Assembly (NCBI GenBank): GCA_025056455.1
Contig: JANWVY010000014.1
Coordinates: forward strand, 1-58,342
Length of the DNA stretch: 58,342 nt
From: Bryobacteraceae bacterium
Lineage (GTDB): Bacteria; Acidobacteriota; Terriglobia; Bryobacterales; Bryobacteraceae
Direction: 5' to 3'
The notes below the pieces were generated by a model. That model saw only the letters and a list, made by a program, of their open reading frames with translations, did no database searches and was not told the origin of the DNA. The position numbers and the translations under genes were made by a program. Positions within the stretch are counted from its first letter, which is position 1. Each line of letters begins with the position of its first letter. This document shows positions 16,958-24,203 of the stretch, piece after piece.

Positions 16958-18862
16958 ATGAGCGATTGCCACGGGTCAGCGGTAGAGCTCGCACAGGTAA
17001 GGCCCAGTGGCACGCGCAAGACGGTTGCGATTGTCGGTCCCCCCAATGCCGGGAAATCCACTCTGTTCAACTTACTCACCGGTTTGCGCCAGAAGGTGGC
17101 CAACTTCCCAGGCGTCACCGTGGAACATCGCGTGGGTTCGATGAAACTGCGCGATGGCAGGGAAGTTGATTTACTTGACCTGCCTGGCGTCTACAGCCTC
17201 GAGCCGCGATCGGAAGATGAGCGAATCACGCGTGACGCCCTCTTGGGGAAATTGCCCGGAGTTTCCCGGCCGGACGCCGTTTTGCTCATCCTCGACTCCA
17301 CCAATCTGGGCCGGCATCTGATGCTCGCAGCCCCGGTGCTCAGCGCGGGGATACCCACTCTCGTTGTCCTGAACATGGCCGACGATTTGGAAAAGCGCGG
17401 GGGGTCGGTTGACGCGGAAGCTCTGGCTAACCAGCTGGGCGCGCCCGTCGCGCTCATCAGCGCAGCAAAGAACGAAGGTGTGGACGCTGTGCGGAATTAC
17501 CTCAGCGGCCAGTTTGCTGTGCCCAAGCCAGTTGAACTTCCCGTGTTGCAGGATGTGCCAAAATGCCGGCAATGGTCGGCGAAGGTTGGGAACCAGGCCA
17601 GGTATCAGCCTCCGGCGCCACCGGTTTGGACCAGACGGCTTGACTCTGTATTCCTGCACCCGATTGCGGGCCCTGCCATTTTCTTTTTCGTGGCGGTGCT
17701 TGTCTTTCAAACCATTTTTACGGTCGCTCAGCCCCTCATGGACGCCACAGAGCGAGGCGTGAGCACTTCGGCGGCATGGATTGGCGAAACGATGCCCGAA
17801 ACCTGGTGGCGGGACTTACTGGTAGAAGGGGTTTGGGGCGGCGTCGGTTCGGTGGTGGTGTTTCTTCCGCAGATCCTGATTCTATTTTTGTTTATTGGCA
17901 TCTTGGAGGACTCGGGCTATTTAGCGCGGGCAGCCTTAATTGCTGACCGTACGATGGCGCGCATCGGCCTTCAGGGAAAATCCTTCATCCCGTTGTTGTC
18001 TGCCTACGCGTGTGCGGTGCCTGCGATTATGGCGACGCGAACCATTGAGAACGCCCGGGATCGCATCGCCACAATTCTCATCGCGCCCTTTATGACGTGT
18101 TCGGCGCGTTTACCGGTTTACACGTTAATCATTGCGGCCTTTATTCCGGAACGCCCGGTGCTGGGTTCGTTCTTGGGGAGCCGGGCTGCAGCGATGCTAG
18201 GCCTGTACGTCTTGGGGTTTCTCGCAGCCTTGGTCACGGCGCGTTTGCTGAAATCTTCCATTCTCAAAAGTGACCGCATGCCTTTTATGCTGGAGATGCC
18301 GCCGTATCGCTGGCCGACCGTGCGCTCGCTCGGTCTCCGCTTGTACGACCGCGCGATGGCCTTCTTGAAGCGAGCAGGGACGGTGATTCTCGCCGTGAGT
18401 ATCGGGCTTTGGGTTCTGGCCCATTTGCCTTTGAAAGACGGCCGACCACCCAAAATCGAGGATAGCCTGGCAGGAACGTTCGGGCGCACGGTGGAGCCAC
18501 TCATTGAGCCGCTCGGATTTAATTGGAAGATTGGCATCGGCCTGCTCACGTCGCTTGCGGCCCGGGAAGTGATCATTGGCACCCTCGGGACGATTTACGG
18601 AATCGAAGGGGCAGGTGAAGAGGGAAGCCCTGAGCAATCCGTCGGTCTTCAACAGGCGCTTCAGCGCGACCTCACCCCGGGAGCCGCCGTCGCCCTCCTG
18701 ATCTTCTTCGCGTTCGCAATGCAGTGCCTGAGCACGCTAGCCGTCGTGCGGCGGGAAACCGGTGGCTGGAAATGGCCCGCGGCTCAGTTCGCATACATGA
18801 CCGTGCTGGCTTATTTCGGGGCCTTGGTGGTGAACCAAGCGGCGATTCGGGGTCTGTTCTAG
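16958..18862 (+). CDS. feoB: ferrous iron transporter FeoB
   Basis: 634 residues. The N-terminal GTPase domain shows G1 GPPNAGKS (27-34), the GVTVE switch region, G3 DLPG (74-77) and G4 NMAD (139-142). The membrane part carries the two Gate regions (FLPQILILFLFIGILEDSGYLAR and a later copy near LLTSLAAREVIIGTLG). FeoB imports Fe(II) across the inner membrane. It is shorter than the 773-residue E. coli protein, mostly in the G-domain spacer and the tail. It forms a two-gene unit with feoA, placed directly behind the ribosomal cluster. Confidence 0.97.
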   Translation: MSDCHGSAVELAQVRPSGTRKTVAIVGPPNAGKSTLFNLLTGLRQKVANFPGVTVEHRVGSMKLRDGREVDLLDLPGVYSLEPRSEDERITRDALLGKLPGVSRPDAVLLILDSTNLGRHLMLAAPVLSAGIPTLVVLNMADDLEKRGGSVDAEALANQLGAPVALISAAKNEGVDAVRNYLSGQFAVPKPVELPVLQDVPKCRQWSAKVGNQARYQPPAPPVWTRRLDSVFLHPIAGPAIFFFVAVLVFQTIFTVAQPLMDATERGVSTSAAWIGETMPETWWRDLLVEGVWGGVGSVVVFLPQILILFLFIGILEDSGYLARAALIADRTMARIGLQGKSFIPLLSAYACAVPAIMATRTIENARDRIATILIAPFMTCSARLPVYTLIIAAFIPERPVLGSFLGSRAAAMLGLYVLGFLAALVTARLLKSSILKSDRMPFMLEMPPYRWPTVRSLGLRLYDRAMAFLKRAGTVILAVSIGLWVLAHLPLKDGRPPKIEDSLAGTFGRTVEPLIEPLGFNWKIGIGLLTSLAAREVIIGTLGTIYGIEGAGEEGSPEQSVGLQQALQRDLTPGAAVALLIFFAFAMQCLSTLAVVRRETGGWKWPAAQFAYMTVLAYFGALVVNQAAIRGLF

Positions 18863-18893
18863 TGGCGCCCACAGAGGGCCACGTGGGCGCCAC
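18862..18893 (+). terminator. strong hairpin at the feoB stop
   Basis: GTGGCGCCCAC (18862-18872) pairs perfectly over 11 bp with GTGGGCGCCAC (18883-18893), with a 10-base loop. The left arm begins inside the feoB stop codon. There is no T-run after it, so it may act as a stability element or a T-poor terminator. Confidence 0.6.
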
Positions 18894-19012
18894 AATCAAC
18901 CTCTAGTACTATCAAAACCGGAATACTGCCTGCCTATTACAAAACCACATCTGGTTTGCAACTCATGGACCATGCCTCAAGCACGCTGAGATGCCAGCCT
19001 TGAGCAGGCACT

Positions 19013-19762
19013 ATGATTCGCAAACTGACTTGGCTCGTTATTCTTCTTGCCGCTGGATTGGCGGCGGCCCCGATCACCTTTACGGACCCCTACGGGGGCC
19101 AGAACCCCGGAAACGCAGCCAATAACGGGGATGTGATTGGTTTGCTGCGTTCGTTTGACATCCGAAGTCTCTCCGTGAATGCACTCAGTGGAGGCACTGT
19201 ACAAATCCAGATTTTCATGAACTACGGCACCAACGGTGGCGACACCACGCTGAGCGGGATCAATATCGGTGGCAGCTTCCCGACGGTCTATCCGGGCGAC
19301 GTGCTGATTCGAAATGGATCCAACCGCTGGGCGATTCCTTTAATCTCGCATGACAATTTTGGTCCCTCGTCCTCCGGACTGCTGGCAGGAAACCTCTATC
19401 AAGTGAACAGTTTCCTGACCGCGCGGACGGTCTTGAACGATACGACGGCGGGCAACTACCGTCCCGATGATTTTGTTTGGGGCAATGCGGTTGGCGCCAC
19501 CCAGCGGAGCGTCAGCGGAGTCGTCCAGACGGCTTCGGTTGGTGGGGCGGAGATTCGCGTGGATATCGAATTCAAAACCAACGACAACCTCTTCTTGAGC
19601 GCGCTTTCGTTGGGCGACACTGTTTATTCCTTTGCGTCGGCCACCTGCGCCAATGATGTGATTGAAGGCGTCGTGCCGGAGCCCGCGTCGTTTGTGCTGA
19701 TGGGGGTGGGCCTGGCAGCCATCGCATTCCGGCGGAAGATTTTTCATTGCAGGGCCCACTGA
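19013..19762 (+). CDS. PEP-CTERM sorting-domain protein
   Basis: 249 residues. Residues 1-18 form a signal peptide ending in LAAA. The middle is a Gly/Asn/Thr-rich beta-type region with no recognised enzyme motif. The C terminus is a clear PEP-CTERM signal: VPEPASF, a hydrophobic stretch (VLMGVGLAAIAF), then RRK. Such proteins are processed by exosortase/archaeosortase-type enzymes and displayed or released at the surface, often in exopolysaccharide-producing bacteria. A few residues beyond RRK (IFHCRAH) make the tail slightly longer than usual. The 150-base upstream gap contains two short hairpins (AAACCA/TGGTTT at 18942-18957; CTCAAG/CTTGAG at 18976-19004). Confidence 0.85.
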   Translation: MIRKLTWLVILLAAGLAAAPITFTDPYGGQNPGNAANNGDVIGLLRSFDIRSLSVNALSGGTVQIQIFMNYGTNGGDTTLSGINIGGSFPTVYPGDVLIRNGSNRWAIPLISHDNFGPSSSGLLAGNLYQVNSFLTARTVLNDTTAGNYRPDDFVWGNAVGATQRSVSGVVQTASVGGAEIRVDIEFKTNDNLFLSALSLGDTVYSFASATCANDVIEGVVPEPASFVLMGVGLAAIAFRRKIFHCRAH

Positions 19763-19852
19763 GCGCTCCGTAGGCTTGAGAAGGTAGCGCTGACGGTTGC
19801 GTGAAAGATCAGCCACAAGGGGGCCCGACCAAGCCGGGGTCATCCCAAGGCG

Positions 19853-19916
19853 CGGTCAGCCGAAAACGGGGCCAGCCAAATCGGGGCCAGCCAAACCGGG
19901 GCGGGGCCTAGCCAAA
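19853..19916. repeat. short GC-rich direct repeats
   Basis: GGGGCCAGCCAAA occurs at 19868-19880 and 19883-19895, a variant GGGGCCTAGCCAAA at 19903-19916, and a weaker GGTCAGCCGAAAA at 19853 onward. The spacing is 15 bases for the first copies. It lies in the 198-base gap between the PEP-CTERM gene and the trxB hairpin. No function can be assigned. Confidence 0.65.
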
Positions 19917-19946
19917 GAAGAAGAACTCTGAGCTCGTGTTAGGATG

Positions 19947-19988
19947 AGGGATTGAGCCAGCTTGGCGAAACTCCAAGGCTCAATCCCT
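19947..19988 (+). promoter_or_regulatory. terminator-like hairpin immediately before trxB
   Basis: AGGGATTGAGCC (19947-19958) pairs perfectly with GGCTCAATCCCT (19977-19988). An inner TTGG/CCAA pairing leaves a 7-base loop. The right arm runs into TTTTC, giving the look of an intrinsic terminator or attenuator, and its end is only six bases before the trxB ATG at 19995. I see no Shine-Dalgarno sequence between the stem and the ATG. Confidence 0.65.
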
Positions 19989-19994
19989 TTTCTC

Positions 19995-20918
19995 ATGTTT
20001 AATGTTGTGATTCTAGGATCGGGTTGCGCGGGCAACACGGCCGCTATCTATACGGCTCGCGCCAACCTGAAACCGTTGGTTGTCTGTGGCCACGAGCCGG
20101 GCGGCCAGCTTTCTCTAACTACGGTAGTGGAGAATTTCCCGGGTTTTCCGGAGGGTATCGATGGTCCCGAGCTCGTGGACCGTATGAAGCGTCAGGCCGA
20201 GCATTTCGGCGCGGAATATCGCGCTGGCACAGTTGAGCAAGCGGATCTGTCCAAGCGGCCATTCCGGCTGAAGCTTGAGGGCGAGTGGATCGAAACCAGG
20301 ACGCTGATTATCGCGACGGGCGCCTCAGCCCGGTGGCTTGGCCTAGAGAATGAAGCGAAGCTCATTGGCAAAGGGGTCAGCTCTTGCGCCACTTGTGATG
20401 GGTTCTTCTTCCGCGATAAGCGGATCATGGTGGTGGGTGGGGGTGACTCGGCCATGGAAGAGGCGATTTTTCTCACCCGCTTTGGCCGCGACGTCACCAT
20501 CGTGCACCGCCGCGACCAGTTCCGGGCGTCCAAGATCATGCTGGACCGGGCCCGGGCAAATCCAAAAATCTCATTTCTGACCAACACAGTCGTCGCCGAT
20601 GTTTACGACACTTCGCAAGGCTTTGTCACGGGCGTGAAGTTGAAAAACGTGGTCACGGGCGAAGTTTGGGATCGCGAAGTGGACGGGTTGTTTATTGCCA
20701 TCGGGCACATTCCCAACACGAAGCCGTTCGTCGGCCAACTAGAGCTGGACTCTGAGGGATACATTGTTTCGAAGGGCGGTGCGCGCACCAGCGTAGAAGG
20801 AGTTTTTCACGCGGGGGACGTACAAGACCGGATTTACCGGCAGGCGATTACTGCTGCTGGCGCCGGTTGCATGGCTGCTATCGAAGCGGAACGATTCCTC
20901 GAGGCGGAAGGACACTAA
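19995..20918 (+). CDS. trxB: thioredoxin reductase (NADPH)
   Basis: 307 residues. It reduces thioredoxin with NADPH through FAD. The FAD motif is GSGCAGNTAA (8-17), with Cys at the position that is Pro in most homologues. The redox pair is C131-A-T-C134, followed by DG. The NADPH site is GGGDSAMEEA. ATG 19995 gives the normal N terminus (MFNVVILGSG); an in-frame TTG at 19962 lies in the hairpin loop and would add 11 residues. Confidence 0.92.
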   Translation: MFNVVILGSGCAGNTAAIYTARANLKPLVVCGHEPGGQLSLTTVVENFPGFPEGIDGPELVDRMKRQAEHFGAEYRAGTVEQADLSKRPFRLKLEGEWIETRTLIIATGASARWLGLENEAKLIGKGVSSCATCDGFFFRDKRIMVVGGGDSAMEEAIFLTRFGRDVTIVHRRDQFRASKIMLDRARANPKISFLTNTVVADVYDTSQGFVTGVKLKNVVTGEVWDREVDGLFIAIGHIPNTKPFVGQLELDSEGYIVSKGGARTSVEGVFHAGDVQDRIYRQAITAAGAGCMAAIEAERFLEAEGH

Positions 20919-21091
20919 CTGTTTGGACGCAGGCTCGCGCCTAGGTCAACCAAACGCCGTTGTGAGAGAAGCAGCGGGGCGGCTAGCCGGGTTGGTTCTC
21001 TTAGTCCCCTAAGGCCCGCTCCGGAGCCGATCGGCATGGCGCTCCGGTAAGATCAGAGAGGCCCTTTGACGTCTTCAATCCAGGAGAAAAG

Positions 21092-22087
21092 ATGGCGAGT
21101 TTTCGAGCTTTTGTTGTTCGTCAGGCAGACGGGCAGACCACGTTTGGTTTCGAGCAGCTGGACGCCTCCTTGCTCACTTTCGGCGACGTTCTCATCCGGG
21201 TCGAATATTCGAGCCTGAACTACAAAGATGGATTAGCGGTGACGGGCAAACCGGGGGTGATTCGATCCTATCCCATGATTCCCGGCATTGATTTAGCCGG
21301 CGAAGTGATGGAATCCGCCTCGGAAGCTTTCAAGCCCGGCCAGAAAGTGGTTGTGACCGGTTGCGGCACCAGCGAGACCATCTGGGGCGGCTATGCGCAA
21401 ATGGCGCGGATGAAAGCCGACCATGTGGTGGCCATTCCCCCAGGCTTCTCGACGCGGCAGGCCATGGGGATTGGCACGGCTGGTTTTACCGCCATGCAAT
21501 GTGTGATGGCGTTGGAGTCGCATGGTCTCCGGCCAGGGGGGAGCAAACCGGTGGTGGTTACGGGTGCTGCCGGCGGTGTAGGCAGCGTCGCTGTGGCGAT
21601 TCTCGCCAAACTCGGCTATTCGGTGGTTGCTTCCACGGGAAGGCCGGAAGCGGCCGAGTATCTGAAATCGCTTGGCGCCGCCGAGATTCTCGACCGTTCT
21701 GTACTCGCTGCCCCAAGCTCAAAACCGCTTGAGAGCGAGCGGTGGGCTGCGGCGGTAGACACAGCTGGCGGCGACACGCTGGCGGGGGTCATCCGTACCT
21801 TGTCAACGGGAGCAAGCGTTGCCGCCTGCGGCGTGGCCGGCGGGCCAAAGCTTCAAACAACAGTGTTCCCGTTCATCCTGCGTGGCGTGAATCTGCTGGG
21901 TATTGATTCGGTGCGGGTCCCGCAGGTGCAACGAAAGGAGATTTGGTCGCGGCTGGCTACGGATTTGCCTCTGGACAAGTTGGAATCGATGATCACGGTC
22001 GAGCCACTGAGTAAAATCCAGGAGCTAGGCACGCGCATCCTCGCTGGCCAGACGCGGGGCCGCATCGTGATTGACGTCAACGCCTAA
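21092..22087 (+). CDS. acuI: acrylyl-CoA reductase-like quinone oxidoreductase (AcuI/YhdH family)
   Basis: 331 residues of the zinc-free medium-chain reductase family. SSLNYKDGLAVTGKPGVIRSYPMIPGIDLAGEV is the YhdH/AcuI signature. The NADPH-binding Rossmann motif is VTGAAGGVGSVAV in mid-protein. AcuI reduces acrylyl-CoA to propionyl-CoA in known cases; the natural substrate here is not shown. AGGAG lies close before ATG 21092. It appears monocistronic, with the 173-base gap before it containing only a weak CCGGAGC/GCTCCGG pairing. Confidence 0.85.
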   Translation: MASFRAFVVRQADGQTTFGFEQLDASLLTFGDVLIRVEYSSLNYKDGLAVTGKPGVIRSYPMIPGIDLAGEVMESASEAFKPGQKVVVTGCGTSETIWGGYAQMARMKADHVVAIPPGFSTRQAMGIGTAGFTAMQCVMALESHGLRPGGSKPVVVTGAAGGVGSVAVAILAKLGYSVVASTGRPEAAEYLKSLGAAEILDRSVLAAPSSKPLESERWAAAVDTAGGDTLAGVIRTLSTGASVAACGVAGGPKLQTTVFPFILRGVNLLGIDSVRVPQVQRKEIWSRLATDLPLDKLESMITVEPLSKIQELGTRILAGQTRGRIVIDVNA

Positions 22088-22101
22088 TCGTTCGGCCTGG
22101 G

Positions 22102-22863
22102 TTAGCGGGCCGTAGCGCCCCCATCGATCACCATGCACTGGCCCGTGACGTAGGACGATTCGTCGGAGGCCAAATACAGGGCCATGCCCGCGATTTCGTC
22201 CGGCTGGCCGAGGTAGGCGAGCGGCTGGGTCTGTCTGAGCCGCTCCATGTATTCCTCATCTTTCCAGAAGTATTCACTAAAATCGGTTTGGATCAAGCCG
22301 GGGCAAATGGCGTTTACCCGAATGCGGTGCTTGCCGAATTCGATGGCCCAGATGCGAGTCATCATGATGAGCCCCGCTTTGGTGAAACTGTAAGCTAGAC
22401 CCTCTGGTTGCGGTCTCAGGCCAGCAATCGAGGCGATGTTGATGATCGAACCGCCCTGACCCCGTTCGATCATTTTGGGAACGATGAGGCGAATCAGACG
22501 GTGGGGCGCGAGTACGTTAATTTCGGTGGTTTTGAGAAGCGCTTCGTCTGTGACTTCCAACGCTGGACCTTGACCAACGTTTGTGGCGCTGTTGTTGACG
22601 AGAATATCGATCGGGCCGACGCTGCGCTCGGTCTCCTCGACGAGTTTTTGAAGCTGGTCTGGCCGGCCCACATGACAGGGGATGGGCACGATTCTGCCGG
22701 GAAGGTGCTCTGCCGACTTCGCGGTCGCGATCAGGTTTTCTGCCTTGCGGCTCGCAATCACGACGTTGGCGCCGGCTGTAGCGAAGCGGAGGGCGATGGC
22801 CCGGCCAATGCCCCGGCCGCCTCCCGTGACCAGTGCGACTTTGCAAGTCAAGTCAAAAGACAT
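22102..22863 (-). CDS. SDR-family oxidoreductase
   Basis: 253 residues of a classical short-chain dehydrogenase. The cofactor motif [10 protein letters not shown] starts at residue 14; NNSAT stands for the usual NNAG; the catalytic serine region ([10 protein letters not shown]) is followed by YSFTK. The end DGGATAR is typical. Substrate is not predictable; relatives include 3-oxoacyl-ACP reductase and sugar or alcohol dehydrogenases. It lies 26 bases downstream of the ArgD-like gene on the same strand, with GGAG before its ATG, so the two are probably co-transcribed. Confidence 0.88.
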   Translation of the reverse strand: MSFDLTCKVALVTGGGRGIGRAIALRFATAGANVVIASRKAENLIATAKSAEHLPGRIVPIPCHVGRPDQLQKLVEETERSVGPIDILVNNSATNVGQGPALEVTDEALLKTTEINVLAPHRLIRLIVPKMIERGQGGSIINIASIAGLRPQPEGLAYSFTKAGLIMMTRIWAIEFGKHRIRVNAICPGLIQTDFSEYFWKDEEYMERLRQTQPLAYLGQPDEIAGMALYLASDESSYVTGQCMVIDGGATAR

Positions 22864-22889
22864 GGAGCTCTCCGAGAATCAAGCCAGAG

Positions 22890-24128
22890 TTAATTGCGGG
22901 CTGCTTTGGCCGCTTTGCGAAACACATTCCGCAGACCTCGAACGGCTCGGTCCACTTCTCGTTCGGTGATCAGATAGGGCGGCAACAGACGGATGACGGT
23001 ATCGTGCGTCACGTTGATGAGCAAGCCTTCGGCCAGCGCGTCCAAGACGAAATGCTTGCACGGAAACTCAATTTCGATGCCGAGCATTAATCCCTGGCCG
23101 CGCACTTCTTTGACGAAGGAGAACTGCGAAGCTAGCTGGCGTAATTTGTCTTGGAAATAAGCACCTGTCTGGCGAATGTGCGGCAGTAGTTCTTCGATGA
23201 TGTCCAAACACTCGAGCGCCACCCGGCATGCCAGTGCGCCACCGCCAAAGGTCGTGCCATGCATGCCAGGAGCGAGCGCGTCGGAAGCCTTCGAATTGGT
23301 GAGGATCACACCAATTGGGAGTCCAGCGCCAAGTGGCTTGGCCGTCACCATGACATCGGGCAGGACGGGAGGGTGAAACAGTTGATAGGAGAAGAAGGCC
23401 CCCGGGCGTCCCACGCCGCACTGGATTTCATCGAGCACGAAAAGCGCCTGAAAACGGTCACAAAGCTCACGAGCCTTTCGGATCATCTCTTCTGAGAAGG
23501 GATAGATTCCACCTTCTCCCTGAATGATCTCAAGGCAAACGCCCGCCGTACGTTCGCTCATGGCTTGCTCAAGCGCCGCCGGATCGTTGCGCGGAACAAA
23601 CCGCACGTTGGGCAAAAGCGGCTCGAAATCTTTGCGATATTTGGGCTGGCCAGTTACCGAAATGGCCCCGAGCGAGCGGCCATGGAAGGAATTTTCGAAG
23701 GAGATGAGTTCGTTTTTCTCCGGGCTGTGACGGTTGCCGTAGGCCTTCGCAATTTTCAAAGCGCCTTCCATGGCTTCAGTGCCGGAGTTGCAAAAGAAGG
23801 CGCGCTCGAGCCCGCTGATCTTGACCAGCCGTTCGGCGAGCTTACCCTGGTATTCGTGGTAGTAGAGATTGGAGCAATGCATCAACTTGCCAGCCTGCTC
23901 GCGAATCACGCGCACAATGCGGGGATGGGCGTGGCCAAGCGCGTTAACTCCGATTCCGCTCAATAGGTCAAGATATTTTTTTCCATCAGTGTCCCAAACA
24001 TTACAGCCCTTGCCACGGGCAATCACCACGGGATAGCGCGCGTAGGTTTGCAGAACATACTGCTTTTCCCTCTCCATCACCTGCTGAGCTAGGGTGAGCT
24101 CGACGGGGGCTTCTAGGACAGATTCCAT
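22890..24128 (-). CDS. argD: ArgD-type class III aminotransferase
   Basis: 412 residues of fold type I. LLSGIGVNALGHAHP, CNSGTEAMEGALK and FENSFHGRSLGA are as in acetylornithine aminotransferases. VLDEIQCGVGR precedes the PLP lysine K264 (TAKPLGAGLPIG), and HGTTFGGGALACRVA follows. Acetylornithine or another omega-amino acid would be the amino donor. RPG replaces the usual RTG after VG. No other arginine gene is present nearby, so the arginine role is inferred from sequence only; it may serve another omega-amino acid. Confidence 0.8.
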   Translation of the reverse strand: MESVLEAPVELTLAQQVMEREKQYVLQTYARYPVVIARGKGCNVWDTDGKKYLDLLSGIGVNALGHAHPRIVRVIREQAGKLMHCSNLYYHEYQGKLAERLVKISGLERAFFCNSGTEAMEGALKIAKAYGNRHSPEKNELISFENSFHGRSLGAISVTGQPKYRKDFEPLLPNVRFVPRNDPAALEQAMSERTAGVCLEIIQGEGGIYPFSEEMIRKARELCDRFQALFVLDEIQCGVGRPGAFFSYQLFHPPVLPDVMVTAKPLGAGLPIGVILTNSKASDALAPGMHGTTFGGGALACRVALECLDIIEELLPHIRQTGAYFQDKLRQLASQFSFVKEVRGQGLMLGIEIEFPCKHFVLDALAEGLLINVTHDTVIRLLPPYLITEREVDRAVRGLRNVFRKAAKAARN

Positions 24129-24203
24129 AATCTTTCATCATACTCTGAGCTACTGGACGGCCTGTTGAGCCAGTGGCTGGGAGCCTTGCTAACATCGGTG
24201 CAC

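Noticed and set aside
21021-21047. CCGGAGC/GCTCCGG inverted repeat before the AcuI-like gene as an operator or terminator.
   Set aside because: The stem is short, the loop is 13 bases, and no T-run follows; it could easily be chance in GC-rich DNA.
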